This document shows positions 50,101 to 64,000 of a DNA stretch of 64,000 nucleotides, one piece after another. Position numbers and translations under genes: made by a program. The stretch's first letter is position 1. Each line of letters begins with the position of its first letter. This stretch comes from Phoebastria nigripes. Lineage: Eukaryota; Chordata; Aves; Procellariiformes; Diomedeidae. Below the pieces are notes generated by a model. It saw nothing but the letters and a program-made list of their open reading frames with translations. It did no database searches and was not told the origin of the DNA. The stretch is from the NCBI GenBank assembly GCA_035582835.1, contig JAYKAV010002386.1, forward strand, positions 806,696 to 870,695. Direction: 5' to 3'.

Positions 50101-53100
50101 CTAGAGAAATACGCCTTTGTTTTTCAGCTATATTTTCTTTCTCTCCTGTGGGAAGAGAATCAAAGACATATATGTGAGATATATACTGTAAGTCTGAGAT
50201 AAGAAAAACTCTTTTGGCCATTTAAATGGGTACCTTAATCAACAACGAGAGGAAAAAGAACTACTGGTTTCTATGCAGTACGCTACACTGGTACAGCCAA
50301 ACAGATAGGAAAAGGACATTTCATGGGGCGCTCTCATCCCAAAACATTTTCAAGTAGGGGCAGACCAGCTTACACTAGCTTAGTGGCTAACAATTCTATA
50401 ACTGTTCACTGTGGGGAAAGAAAAATTATTCTGACTGTAAATGTTAATTTTCAAAAAAGAGACAGCTGATTTCTGGTATTATGTGTATTAGAAATAACAC
50501 TGCTTGTTACAGAATAACCAGCAAATGATCCAACAGGATAAAAAGTTGTATCACCTTTGGCAGACTTGTAAGCAAGGCTCTGCATTTAAGGAACAAACGT
50601 CCTAAATTGAAATAGCATGTAGAAAATAAATAGTGGAAAAATCCCCAAACACATCTTCGTCAAGTTCAGTGGCAGCTTCAAACCACTTGTTTCTGTCCCT
50701 GCTGCTCTCAGCACTCAAAATTAGACTTTGAGCCAGGTGCATACTGGTGGTTGCTAGACATAGCAGACTACCTGATTTTACAAGTTCACTTGTAGGATTT
50801 TTACAGGTACTCAAAACTGGAAATTTGGCTGCCTAATCCTCACATACTTTTTTTTTTTTTGCTGTTGTTGGGTTTTTTGTTTTGTTTGGTATTGTTTTGT
50901 TTTAAGAAGAAAGGTCTCTTACTCTGCTCATCTTTTCCAGTGAGAAAATGAACACTGTGAAATATAACTATCTGGCTCTTTTCCCTTGACCATAGTATGA
51001 TGACTTTGTTTTTACCCAGAACACTAAGTTTTTCAGCAGTTAAATAATCTCACAGAGTTAGTGGTTACTTTTTTTTAAAAAATTTTGCACCTGTAGGCAC
51101 AGCACAGAAATGAGATTTCCACAGTAATTCCCCAAGACCTTTTATCTGCTGAGACAGCCTTTGAGTCTTGACCAGAGGCTGGTTGGTGAGATTTAGGGGA
51201 TAAAAAAAAAAAAAGATAGAAACATATTGCTGGTAAAACAAATGTTTTTCAAGACAGACGTATCTGCAGCAACAAAAGTGAGAGTTATCCCATACATCAA
51301 GTGAGATGAGTCACATGAATTCCTGGTATTGTCGTTAAATCATGCCCCAACCCCCTTCAAGTCTTTTTGAATGAGCCCCCTACAAACACTGGGGCTCCTT
51401 GCCCTGACCTGCCTGGTTTGGCCTCCCTCACTGCTCACGCTCTTGTCCCAGTCTCTGATTGCCTCCTGATGGCAGGAAATTGTCTTTGCTTAGTTGGCCC
51501 AAGAGACTTCAGCGTCTGCAGATCTCCCTCCTGGAGCTGTGTCTGAAAGCTCATGGAGCAACCAAACAGCTTTCTTAAGATAAGATGCCATTTATTTTCA
51601 CCTATAGGGATTTACAAAGCTTTAGAGGCAAAGGATTCAGATCTGTCTATGCCTCTACCTCTCTTAGCCCCCAGAGTCTTAGGGAGGCTTGGATGAGCCT
51701 GGCTGGAGTAAGCGAGCTACAAAGAGCCCCTTGGCACGTGTCCCCCAACTCCCGTCATCCATCACCACCCCAACCCCATGGGCACAGGATCCATCTGGAG
51801 CAGAGGGCTCCCTGCTGAAGCTGCTGACATCGGCTTATTAGAGGAACTTTTCTTTTGATTTCTCAGTCCTGGCAGTACAAGTCCTCTGACTTTGCCAGAG
51901 GTAGTCTTTTCCCAGGGAATAGCTCAGGAAATCTTTAATGACTTCCTGCCACATTTACAGTCGCTAGCATATCTTGAGGCATTGTGCTGACTTCCCGCCC
52001 GGTCCTGGCACGCCCGGTGACTGCACAACATCAGCAAACGCATGCACCGGTGAGAGCTTCGGTAGCACCGACTATTTATGCAGCAATTGTTCCAAAAAGC
52101 AGGTAACATATAGTATCCATGAATTATGAGCTAGCTACTCACCTCATATATACACCCACACAGCACTTGGCCTACTCATGTCCTACCGCAGTAACTGTGA
52201 GTGCCAGCACAGAGCCATCCACTGTTACCTGTCCGGGATGACCAGAGTGGTAGAGCCTACAAAGACTTTGGGGGATTTATATACTAGAGGCTGGGTAAAA
52301 ATGCACTGTGCTGCCCTCTGNTCAGGAACCCGTGTTTTCTACCTTGCATAACACAAATAAGAAAAAGCCCCTCATTTTAATGACAGTCCACTCAAGAGCA
52401 GCTCCGGTCCTCGTTAAGAGGAGCATCCCAGAGATCTGTCTACTGTCAGAAGGGCTCCAAATGACTATCCTGTTATTGTGTACAGCAATTAGGCGTGCTT
52501 TTTTGGAGGACCTTGGCATTAACTGGCAAGAGGTGGGACATAATTTCGATACTAGTCTCAGGAGATGTGGTTTTAGCACGAGACGCCTGCCCCTCGCATG
52601 CTTTGCACAGCATCGCAGAGAGCTGGTGGTTCCTGCTGTGGCAGCTCTCAGCCACGGGAGGGAACCTGGCCCCAGCTGTACAGGCTGGACAAAGCTCTTT
52701 TCACAAGCCAGTGTCCTTGGGACAGGGTCCAGCAGGACTTGCATGCTCTTGAAGGTGTTTCTCCCCCACTGCCAGGTGCTTGCATGGCTGCTTCCTCCTC
52801 TGGAGATTTGCACTCTCCAAAAGAACATGGGCTCCTTGCAAAGCATCAGCAAGTAAAGCGATGGGTCAATCTCTCTGCTCTGCCCTGCACTGTGGAAGAA
52901 GGGCATGGAGGCATGTGGCGTAGGGTGTCCCAGGGCTGGGAAGGGCGAGAATACCCTGTGATGTGCCTGAAAGGCACGCAGGTTTCCTCCGCAACAGGGC
53001 TTCCCAAATTGTGCCCTTCAGTGTACTGCTTACAATAAATAATTTATCATACTTATTGCAAGGCCATGACCGCTCACCTCCTGGACACTTTTAAACGGCA

Positions 53101-54410
53101 ATATTTACAGTGCCCCATCATTTTTTCCACCAGGGGTTTGGTAGTGGAAGATGTTGCCCAGGAGACACCAGGAGCTGGCAAAACTCTCTTATCCAGAGAG
53201 TTTGGGACGCTGCACGTCCAAGGCTGGCCTTTCCCTCTGCCGGCTGGCACTGCCTCTGCTTGCTGCGAAGACTGGGCTGTGTGCCGCTGGCTTGGGGAAG
53301 AAGGAGAGAAAACCTAAGCAACTGATGTCACAGGGAAATCTCCCTCCAGCAAAGCACGCAGAGGCTAAATTCAAACAGGATGACACTGCTGCATCAGAGA
53401 GTAATGCCTGGCTCCTCTCTGGGATGGGGGATGGCAAACCCGCCAGGAACTTTGACGTTGAGTCTGTCAAAGCGGTGGCACAGACTGTCCTCCTCTCATT
53501 ACATACATTTTTCTAATGAGCTGGGTGATGTAATTAAAATAGACTTTCTCTTTTTTTAAAAATGAGTTATCGGTGGCTTCACTGTATTGATTTATCGATT
53601 GTCATTAGTGCCACCACAGAGGAGATTTTCTCTGCAATGGCAGCAGTGTAAACTGCCAGCAGATTCCTTTGCTTACTGGGAAACCTCATGATCTGCTTCT
53701 GCATCATGCACACTTGCTGTTATTTAACTTTCAGCAGTAGGCGTTTTCATACAGGCACAGGCTGAGTAGGTTAGGACCTTATTTTCCTACTGCTTGAAAC
53801 TCCCTGTGGACATCCTGAGGGCTCAGCACGTCAGGCCAAATCTGGCTCTGTGCAGCTCTCACAGCATGCAGCTCTCATGCAGCTCGGCATCCACCCAGTG
53901 TAGGTACAGATCCTACCCTAGCAGGCAAGTGAGGCTGTAACTTCAACAAAGCCAGGAACCAACACCTCCTTCAGAAGCAAGATAAATCTGCTAAGTGGTA
54001 TTTTGTCACAGCAGAGCCACAGGTAGGAGAGATGCTGGCTCTACACCATCAAGTTGTACCTTGCCTCTGTACACACCAGAGGCTCCCTACGGCTCACATG
54101 GAGACACGCCACCTACTTAGTGCTGTGCCAGGCACGAACCTGCCCATAGGAAGGTCTGTAGCCCCCTGCACAACTGAAATTCCACCCACAGGCTGCTTCC
54201 AGGAGAGGCAGCAGCTCCTGTTGACTTCCTCAAGCTGCAATACAGCAGCTGCCTCCCACCACGCAGGAGTAACCTGCTGCTGTGTGAAGCAGCTGCTCCT
54301 GAAAGCTAGCTGGGAAAACAGTGGGCATCTGGGCTGTAGAGCTGCAGGTCAGGGATCTGGGCTATATTTCAGGATGGGGAAATAATAAACAGGGCATAGA
54401 AGAATGAGTG

Positions 54411-54490
54411 AGTCCTGAGGAAAGAGAGCAGACAGGAGAGAGGGGGAGAGGAGGAGAAGGCCCAAGCAGAAAGGGAGGAAGTAAGTGGGA
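54411..54490. repeat. Purine-rich (GA) tract
   Basis: About 80 bases that are almost all A and G on the plus strand, with gagagagggggagaggagga at the centre. Low complexity, with some potential for triplex formation. Confidence 0.7.
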
Positions 54491-57400
54491 ATCAGCTTAA
54501 CCAAAAGACAATGCGGGAACACGCAGGAATCCCAACAATGAGAGCATGGTCAGAGAATCAAAAAGAAATGATGTGAGCAACTAAATGAAGCAAGAGCAAG
54601 GCCAATTAGAGCTGACCTTGAAAACAACAGCAAAGAGGCTGGCACCATCAGCCCCTTACTAACACGCAGTTAAACTTCCTGGCTGATATTTTCGGAAGGG
54701 CAAGGGAGGGTAAGCAATCTGCTCCCTCAGCACGTTGACAGCAGCCAGGCACCTACTTGCTTTTTCTCAAGGATATACTCTGCAGAGATGCAAGTTATCT
54801 CAGAAAACCTGTTGACATGTGTTAGAAAACAAGAACAAAACGTTCACTTAAACCTCTTGCCAGGTTACTTTCTAATGTGCGGTAGCATCCAGAGGGAACT
54901 AAACTCAGTTGGCTGATATCTGTTAACTGTGCTTAGATTTCCTCCGAGCTTGTTATCTATGCCATCAGGTAATGAACTGACATGACCATGCCAGCCTGCA
55001 TCTGATTCCTGCTCTTGACAGCCTCAATGGAGCGATGCTGGGGGTGGCAAGATGGAAAGCCAACATGGATGTCAATAATAGAGATTATCCTCCCACCTTG
55101 CCATAAGGGAGCTGCACACTTACTTCTGCCCCATGATGGATGGAAAGATGAGAGGATGCTCCTTACCTGNTACTAATACCCCTCACATCCATTTTGTGGA
55201 TAGTCATTAGCATACATTAGCATTTTAAGATATTCCCATGTGTCCCTTTCTGCCTTTAGGCAATATTGACACACTGTGGGAGTGGACTTCTGTGGAGGGA
55301 CAGCCATGTTAGGAAGCTCCAAATCCATCTAGATGGCTTTCCACATATATTTTCAAAAAGAGGAAAGCAAGAGATCTTTTTATTATTGTCAAGCTTTCAG
55401 TGTTTCACCCTGAATGGCTTCAACATTCCCAAGCTTGGCATAGCATAAGAATTGAAAGCAGAATAAAACAATTAGTTCTGAAATTAATTAGAACTTTTGT
55501 TGGGTTTTTACCGCACACTTGCCACAGTTTTGGACTCAAGAGGCTCACGTGTTCAAACATTTCTTGGTATTTTTCAATACAAGCTGAAATTCCATAAATC
55601 AGGAAATTAAAACAACAGGGGTTAGAAAAAGAAGAGGGAAAGGATATCCTACCAAACCCCCCATATTTTTATACATGAAGCATATATAAAAACTGTATGG
55701 GTTGGAAAGACTGTATGCCGTCCTGAAGAACAGAGGAAAGCAGAGAGTTTCCATGCTGGTGTTCAGTTTGCAGAGAGCTTTCCCAACCATCAGCAACGCC
55801 ATACAGCTCTAACATAGACGCTGGTGGAAATTTTCCAAAACATGTAAAACTACAGCACAAATTCCAGCTAAAATCAGAGGGCTTTGTGTATGCCGGTGCC
55901 AGAGACACTTCCGGAAATTGTGTATCTGCTATGACTGACACCAGCAGAGCTGTGCTGTCTCTTTGAGGTGGTTGCAAAAAGTCAGGACCCTGCAGCTGGA
56001 GGGGGTGGCAGGGCAGGGGAATGGAGACAGCACGCCGGACAATGATGCTACCCAGAGTCTGAGTTCCCTGTTGTGTGTTAGACAGTTGCTCACCAGAATT
56101 TCCCTTGCTTCCCAAATTCTGTATTACCTTTCACAGCAGCAGTGATTTCCTTTGGAAATGCGCTCTTTAAGGATTTTTGCAAGAAGCCAGTGTCTTGTGC
56201 ATCCAATTTCTCTGTTTAGAGAGATCCTCAGAGATGCCAGGAGACCTCTCTATCAGAAATAGATCACTTTACAATGTTCAACATGCTTCATTAAGCTACT
56301 GATACATNTAAAGGTGCAACAACTCTCTTGTCTTATTGCTGCATTCCTGTAGACCTTGAAAAAATCCTCTCTACTTTCTTGGGTGGCTATTTAACTGGAA
56401 AAGTCTAGGCTTCACAAATCTTATTTATTTTTTTCAGTTTGCAAAGCTGTCAGTGCTTTCTATATAGCAGTTTCACATAAGGGGTTTGCCTTATCTGGTC
56501 CTGAAGATAATGGGTGTGTGCATACCAAACTGAGTGCAAATGGGACCATTTCTCAAGAGCTACACCCAGCACAGAAAATGAGTTAGTCTGTTTTCCCTTT
56601 TGTCTGTTATTTCATAATGGCAGGCAAGGAAAAGAAGAAGGAAAAAAGAGAGTCTAAAATGACAAAATGTCATTGTAAGATCATCAGGCTTTCAAGTAGA
56701 TTGCAAAGGAAGATGACTAAAGCCATGAACAATAGTGAAAAATTTTCTAGTGAAAAATAAATCTGANTATTATGATAATACTCTATGGCTTTTATACCCC
56801 CAAGAATAAATTATGATGTGCTACTTCTTGGAAACAATACATTATTTCCTCATTTTATTCTCACTGTGGAAATCCTGTTGGCACCTAACGGCCACAGTGT
56901 TGTCTCAGTGGTAATATCCCCTTGTCAATGAGCTTAGAGAGGCCTTTTGTGGCCTGTCTCTGTTCAATATCAATTCTTGCTTATCAGCAAAGCCAGACCC
57001 AGCTCAACTGGAGCAGGCAGTATGGGGCAAAGAAATCCTGTGCTAATCCTTGAATATTATAGAGCCATCTCCATATGAAAGTCAGTTGAGTTGGCATACT
57101 GTCTCCATTTCTTATTTCCCTAGAGTATTGTGGTCATTCCCACCCCGAGCAACAGCGACACTAATGCTTCCATTAAGGCTAATACTTACACACATTCCAA
57201 AGTAGCTCCTCAGGATTATATTAAAGAAAAGCAGGAGACAGCAGTACAAACCGGAGAATTCGTAGAGATAAATGCTCTGCATATTAAGCAGATGAAATTG
57301 TAAGAAGGAAGCAAGCAGGGCTCTGAAGCCTCTGTCTTTTTCCTTCCCAGTCTTGATTCTGACGCAGTTTATGTTGTGTGTTTGTGAGACACGCTCTAAG

Positions 57401-58639
57401 TTTCCTGCAGTAACTGTACAAGTCCTGATTTCATGGTGATAAGAGTGAAAGCCGCATCAGACGCCATTAATAAAGCAGGGATTTCCTTCAGCTGAGAGAT
57501 GCGTTGCTTTGAAGAGTGCTGATCTGAATAAAATCAAGAAGCTGGATGTATTTAATACGTAGGGCCTGCCAATATGCATTAGGGCTCGTCCAGATAAAAG
57601 ATGCCTAAGGGACTGACAACTCACAGGTTCTCAGAGGAAACTGCAGCAGCCTGCCCAGTGCTAATGGGGCTCCTGTCTTGATTATGATCACATACTCTTC
57701 CTCATTCCTATGCCATTTTCCTTCTACTGTATTTCAGTTCTGCCACAATAGACTGGTTATTCAAAATGCAGGTAAACAGAATATTTTGTTACTATAGAGC
57801 TAACTAGATATCTTGGGGGAAAAAAAAAGGCTACAGGTCATGAAAGAGAAGAAACAATTCACTAAGAGGTCATAATATACACCAAATAGATAATTATTCA
57901 TTAACTGATGATGATAAGAAGGATTTTCTGTTTGGAGCACAAATTGTGTTACTTTTCATATGTTTATAAGACAAAAATGGATTGCATATTTCCAAATAAC
58001 ATATCTTCAAACACAACTTTGCAATTCTTGCATCAATGCTTCTAAGTCATTTTAAAATGCCACAAAAATTCAATTTCTTTCCCAAATTTTTTATGCTTTT
58101 GGGGGTTAAAAAGTCTTCCTTCAAACATCTGAAGTCTTCTAAACCATCTGTATTACTAGTATATTCCATCTAAGTTTTGCTGCCATTTGCATCCACCCCT
58201 TTTCTCCCCCCTGCACTGTTCCAGGCACCACCATATCCCAGTTTCCCAGGTTTCTCCCACATGGCAGAGAACCCCTTATAATACTTGAGATTCACCTGAC
58301 CTGATGATGTCAACAACAGATACCTGGATAAATAAAGCTTGTGATTTGCCTTTGTGCGGCAAGATGTTCATTTGCTTTCTAACCATACATGACCATCTCA
58401 TGCAGCAGCACTTAATACAGAGAGAAAAATAAGCTGGGAATTTGAGCACAGTTAGTGATTTATTTTGATGATGGAAGAGAAAGGCAGTGTTTTACTGTGC
58501 TTTGGGGAAGATTTCTGACACAACTGTAAGATTTGGCTTGATGCCAAATTCTTTAATGTGGTGTAGAAGTGGTAGGAGATTGACTGGCAAGACTATTCCC
58601 TCCCAAGAGTCAGAGAAAATGGGGATTGGTAGATCTTTG

Positions 58640-58740
58640 TGCTTAGGGAAATGGTTTAATGGTGGACTTGGCAGTGTTAGGTTAACGGTTGGACTCGATG
58701 ATCTTAAAGGTCTTTTCCAACCTAGACGATTCTATGATCT
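58640..58740 (+). mobile_element. CR1 LINE 3' end, plus orientation
   Basis: Ends in the well-preserved CR1 tail ggttggactcgatgatctta, ttttccaacctagacgattc and tatgatct, preceded by cttagggaaatggtttaatg. Only about 100 bases are recognisable. The better-kept tail suggests a younger insertion than the other copies here. Confidence 0.88.
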
Positions 58741-61700
58741 TCATCTGGAGCACTGTAGGGGTCCAGGTGGCTATGTCTGTCTCGGGTTCTGTGATGACCA
58801 ACCCAAATTGTGCTGAGCATTTCCAGAAAATGTTTTTCTTCACTTTTTTTGCATGATTACTATTGATCACATGGGGACACGTGAAAAGCTGTGTGGGTTT
58901 GTGTAATACATCCCTTTTGCTCACACCATGTACCCACACACTTCTCACCTCAGCAAGGGTAACAATCTTCTCTCCCAGAGCTGGACTGAGCACCCCAGTC
59001 TTTGCACTGTCACCAGTGCCTGCTTTCCAGCTGCAACCTCACAAATGTCCATGTAATCCTGCTCTAGCACGGTTGCAGGTTGGAGCTGCAAGCCAAATAT
59101 ATTTGTGGTGCCAGCAGGAGCCTGTGCAGGACAGTCGGGGGCAGGTGTTTCGCTTCCTTAATAAAGCATCCGGCCAGGTTTCAAATGCCATTTAAGAAGT
59201 TATGTCGGCTCCATAGGAATATTGTGTTGACAAAGAGTTGTATCACCAGAGGTGCACTGCTATAATTAGAAAGTATGTTTTAAAAGCCTAATGATAAATT
59301 TTTTCACTAACTTATTTCACTAACTGTCCTTTATCAAGCTGTCTTCTCTCCCGGTTCCTGTCTGCTTGCCTATCCAGTTTTTGCATTCATGCTGGACGGT
59401 GTAGGAGCCCTCCATAATTGGCTCCAAACACTGGAAACTATGTTTAGGCAAAAAGCATCAGAAAATATAATACGTGAGTGTGGGAACTGGAATAGATTCT
59501 GGACCCAGACAAAGTCCTGAGAGAGTAGGCTAGTGCACTGAGCCCAGATGTGGAAATAAAGCACAACATGATTTTAACAGAGTCGTCAGCCATCAGCTTG
59601 GGGAAAGGTCACTCAACGTCAGTGCCTTGGTTTCTTCATTTAGTAAGACAAGCTTTATTTTGCAGAGTGCAGAGATATTGTAAGGCTCGGCTCACATGCC
59701 TGCATACTGCACCACTGAACCAAGCATGAGCAGCTTCAAGAGCTCTGGTTCCTGTGCTGATCAATAGCTGAATTACAAAGCTTTTAAGGGTTACAAAATT
59801 GGCCAGCCTTATTTAAGAACCCAACCACCAAGCCTTTCAAGGGTTGGTGAATACGTAGTCACCATGAGTGGCGGGGGGGCAGGGGAAGCTTTCTTGGAGG
59901 AAAAAATGTGGCACTTCTTAGAACCATGTTGTAACTGGGAATGTAAAGGATTGGTCTGCACAGGTATTTTAGTTTCTCCTTCTCCCATACTTGCAGAACT
60001 TCTTTCCCAAGCCTGGAAAGGAGAGAAGGAAGGGGAGGAGGGGAAGGGAGAGCATGCAGTGGCTCTGCAGCCGGACAGCCTGAGCAGGGTGCAGCGGGAG
60101 GAACTCGAGCCACATGTATTGGCATGAGCTCTTGCTGGGTGCACACACAAATGCGGCGTGACTAACTGCTTACAGAGAGCATGAGCATCGCAGCAGGCAG
60201 AACAGAAATTGGGACATCCTACAAATCTCAGGCAGAGGTTATCTGAGAGCCACACTGGGGCCTCCCTTTCTGCATTTGTGTCCTGACTAGCAGGACAGGT
60301 AGGCAGTCGCTATTTATGTATGATTATACGATGACATAGCCAACAATAGAAGCAGTATTGCTAAGTATTCCTATTCCTCTGTGGGACAATCTGTATTTGA
60401 TCAGAGCTAAGTGGTGCAGTCCCATGTGACTGAAGCTTACTGACGAAAGCCACTTTTACTGTGGATATGTATTTACAGAAAAAGATGTGTCCAAAAGTAG
60501 ACTGTAAGATCAGCTGAAGAGTCNAAAACAAACTCAACAGAGCTCTGAGTAATAGCTAGAGAGCTGCTTCACTCCGCTGGGTTTATTTTCAGCTCTTGCC
60601 CAGACCCAGTGCCTGAGTCCTCAGGTTCACAAAGGCCAGCGGGTTTAAAACCTTGCGTGTTGCAACTGGCCACCTTGTAATAACTGCATCACTTTGTCAT
60701 CCCTGTGCAGTCACAGAACTGGTTAAAAAAAAACCTCAAACAAACCCCAGGGCACGACTACTTAGCTTCAAGATTTCAGAGGCTGGCATGGATGGCAGGG
60801 TGTTAACTACAGCAGGCTGGGGAAGTATGTTTATTCCCTGCAGCTTTGCACAAAGCTACACACTCATGGAGCCTGGCCTCCCCCTGTTAAGGTGACCAGC
60901 CAAATTCTGCCTGCACTTAACACTTGCATATTCTCTGTTTTCCATAGACTTGAGCTGAAGTGCAGAGCTGATCTTTCTACATGTTGTAGTATGACAGTCA
61001 GTGCATTAAAACACACAAAACATTATTCTCTATTTCAAGACTGCACACAAAAGGAAACCAATCTCATGGTTTTTGTGGATAGGAAGAGCGGTTCCTTTCT
61101 CTATGTTTTTTTTCTTATGGACTTNTTACTTTGAGCAAGTCACTTAACTGCTTTGTGCCTTAGTGTGCCTGATTGTATAATGATATTTCTGTTAAATAAA
61201 GCATGGAAAGGCTAAANTGAGAGTGTAAACTCTCTCAAGTTTGAGAGAGACTGAGATGTGCAGTGATATAAATACAGATTGCAGAGGTGTTCTATAATAC
61301 ACAAAGTAAGTATAGCAGCTATTTAAAATCAAATCTACCTGAAAACTGTATTATTGTTCAACATGGAAGAATATACAGAGTTCTCAGCTCAAACGAGAGC
61401 TGATCACTGCAAAAACTGTTGTGGATATCCAGATGATGTTAATTGTGTAAGAAAGTAGTGCATGGGTGATCTTTTATAAATAAGCCAGGTTAGANGCAAA
61501 GATCTCTGTCCCCTTTCCTATCTACTCCAATGCAAACACGGTATCCAAACATGACCCAGTGAGTGGTGGGGTTATGAAAATCTGGTATCATCACTCAACT
61601 CCATAGAAGTAGTGGATCACTTTCACATGTTGGTGATAGACCCTGCACATCCACATGTATTTTCGTAAGAGCTGCAGGGAGAACCCTGGTTAAATCACTT

Positions 61701-64000
61701 CATATGGAAATCCACATGTAAAACCAGGGCAAGAGAGGGTCATATTGTGAGCGCTAATAATAACGTACACTGNATAATAACAAATACATAAAAGTCCTTC
61801 ACTATTATCAGCTTAATCACTTGCTCTCTTCTTGCTTCAGCTCCCCGTCATTAGTATCTCATTCCTGAAAGAGGATAATTGCTTTGGATCTCTTCAATTA
61901 CTACTAAAGCACAGCAGAGCACTTGTAAAAAATCAAATAGATTTGAAGACTAGGTCTTGGCCTCCCACNTAGTGCAGCTTGTGTAGTTTCTCCCAGCAAC
62001 TCCTGCCATGAGTTTATAATTTCTGATTGAAAAANCAGCTCCAGGGCTAGTTTGTAAATACTCACCGGTGTAGTCCAAACCAGTATCTAAGCCATCGCCA
62101 CTGCAGCAAGAGCAAAGCAGCAGCTCCCTGAAAGCCTGAGTGAAGAAAATAGCATTTCGTCCGGCTGTGATGATCCCCCAACTTCAGCAGGGACTGCGTG
62201 ACCATATGATATCCCAATGCAAAGACACTTGCTTAAGCACCACAGAAGAGCTCAGATGTTCACGCTGTAAAGCAGCAGCTGTCTCCTGGGCAGCTAGATC
62301 TTGAGCAGCAGCTGCTGCCAGTACATCATCTGCAGGGCTAGTCAGTGCCTGGCAGAAATCCCTACCTGAGCTGATTTTTCAGTTTGCGCTACCCTGAAGG
62401 TTGAACAAGAAACATCGCCAAGCAGTGCACGAGATGGCAGCTGGTTTGTCAGCCTTGGCCCTGCCCTCCCTCTGCCTGTTCATTACTGAGCCTCATGGCA
62501 AAGCCCGTCCCCTGGGGTTGCTGCCAGCCACGGCCCACCAAGCTTTCTTTGCTAGNAAGCAGCAGCGAGGCTGCAGACTTCAGTCAAACTGTTGGTCTTT
62601 GCTGGCATCTCCGCGCAATCACACCACCTGCCTGATGGTCCTTAATACTAATGAAGCAGCAGTAGGAACCTTCTGGCTAGAGAAACTGTGGTGGAATACC
62701 TAGTTAGTAACTGAGTATTCCCACCTAGTAAGTNTAACAACTGCTCTGTGTTAGCAAAGAAATATGAGTTTTGCCAAGAGGAAACGCAGAACCTGCTGTT
62801 AGTTAAAATGGACACCCTGGCTGTATTTTGGGTTTCAGAAGTACTCTTTAGAGGCTCACAAAGATTTATTGCTGATGATCACGCTACCTCCCCCCCCAGC
62901 TGCCAGCCCTGACCATACCATGAAACCGGCATGTGCTATGCTTTCTTTAAAAAAACAGAGTTTTTCTTACCTGCCCATAACTCTTGATGCTTTACCACTA
63001 AGCATAAAAACATGCACNTAGGAGGTTAGACAACTAAAGATTCTATTCATTCTTCACCACCTACTCTGCTCTGGGAAAATATACTGGTCTTACAGCATCA
63101 TGTGAAGGTAACCAGCTATTGCTTCTATTAGTCCAAGGTGGGGGCAGCTCTGGAGAAAGTTGCAGTTGTAGATGCCTCACTAATAATTAAACCCTGTTGG
63201 TGTCCTTTCTGTTTTCAAGCCAGAGGACAACTACCTCAGAACCACTCAGGGTCCTCAGCAGATCACAACCATCTAACAACCAGATGGAAAGAAAGGCAGA
63301 CTGACAGAGGCAGAGCTGAAGGTGTAGGTTCTTCCAAACAGAAGCACTAAGGTCTTTTCAGCCGTGGCTGTATGGGAGGAATTACAGCACAGGGAGACAT
63401 ATGGAGCTGCGCTAAGAATGGTCCGGTTGAAAATTTCTGTATTTGTGCAAGGTTGATAACCAGACTGCTCATTTCAAAGAAATAGTGCCATTTCAAAATA
63501 TTTTCTGTTCCAAAACAGCACAATATTCCAAAATTTCTTGTAACATGTAAATGTTGTATCAAATATCCCATTCATTCGTAGGCTTTCTTTCCAAACAAAT
63601 TTTCAAAGATGGCATATCCAGAGCCTGTCTCACAGCCAATGAGCTGTGGTCTTTCAGTGGAAAGATGTTACACTGAAATGTTACTGGCTAACTACTTCTA
63701 ACAGTGGGNTTGAAGAAGCATTATGAGGTTTGGATATCACAAGTTAACAGCCTGTTACAGTTATTATTTATTCCGGGCAACCAAAGCTGGCCACAAAACT
63801 TTTCTGTCTGAAAGATGATATGCCACAGCAATGCAGAAGCTCATGTCTTATATCTTCCTCTGATTACTGTATTACTTTTACTGGAACATTTACCAAACTC
63901 CAATATTGTGTGCAAGTTAGCAGAACAGAGTGTACAGAAAAACTCTCAACGCTACTTATTTAACCGGCAACTATCTCAGAAAGCAGAGAGTCAATTCCTT

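Larger units (their letters stand above)
50101..64000 (-). other. SYN3 5' intron or 5' flank
   Basis: About 13.9 kb with no identified exon. There is no CpG island or clear promoter, so the transcription start is probably further right. Contents: a T-rich block (50850-50905), long but unrecognised open frames on both strands at 52308-52906, a purine-rich tract (54411-54490), a possible conserved non-coding block (57420-57610) and a CR1 3' end (58640-58740). Otherwise nothing recognisable. Confidence 0.6.

Noticed and set aside
58487..58816. 109-codon plus-strand open frame
   Set aside because: Runs through a CR1 3' end. No conserved protein.

Overview
This is vertebrate nuclear DNA, most likely from a bird. 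The evidence is long intron-type sequence with a few short spliced exons, several 5'-truncated CR1 LINE fragments of the avian type, and a solo LTR of a kind common in bird genomes. Several dozen isolated single N bases suggest a draft or consensus assembly. No prokaryotic features were found, and nearly all long open frames are chance frames in intron.

One protein gene occupies the window, on the minus strand: SYN3 (synapsin III). Five consecutive coding exons were placed by translation, GT/AG splice sites and codon-phase continuity. They are exon 1 at 49656-49972 (start codon, domains A and B, start of domain C), exon 2 at 36267-36324, exon 3 at 23697-23788, exon 4 at 10342-10498 and exon 5 at 3776-3865. 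Together they give 714 coding bases, or 238 codons, with no frameshift or stop. The remaining exons (rest of the ATP-grasp domain C and the C-terminal domains) lie left of position 1. The 5' noncoding exon(s) and promoter probably lie right of position 64000.

On the plus strand, about the first 810 bases look like the end of the 3'UTR of TIMP3, a metalloproteinase inhibitor gene nested antisense inside a SYN3 intron in vertebrates. They include miR-30 and miR-181 seed sites and an AGTAAA poly(A) signal.

Layout: 1-810 TIMP3 3'UTR; 811-3775 remainder of the SYN3 intron after exon 5; 3.8-10.5 kb exons 5 and 4; 10.5-23.7 kb intron with a CR1 copy and a compound trinucleotide repeat; 23.8-36.3 kb intron with CR1 copies, an unexplained coding-like stretch and a solo LTR with a perfect 5-bp target-site duplication; 36.3-49.7 kb intron with a Z-DNA-type repeat and an 18-bp inverted repeat; 50.1-64 kb 5' flank or 5' intron with one CR1 3' end. 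No new biological system was found. The notable points are the conserved SYN/TIMP nesting, the dated-looking retroviral LTR insertion, and several noncoding candidates given as testable leads.
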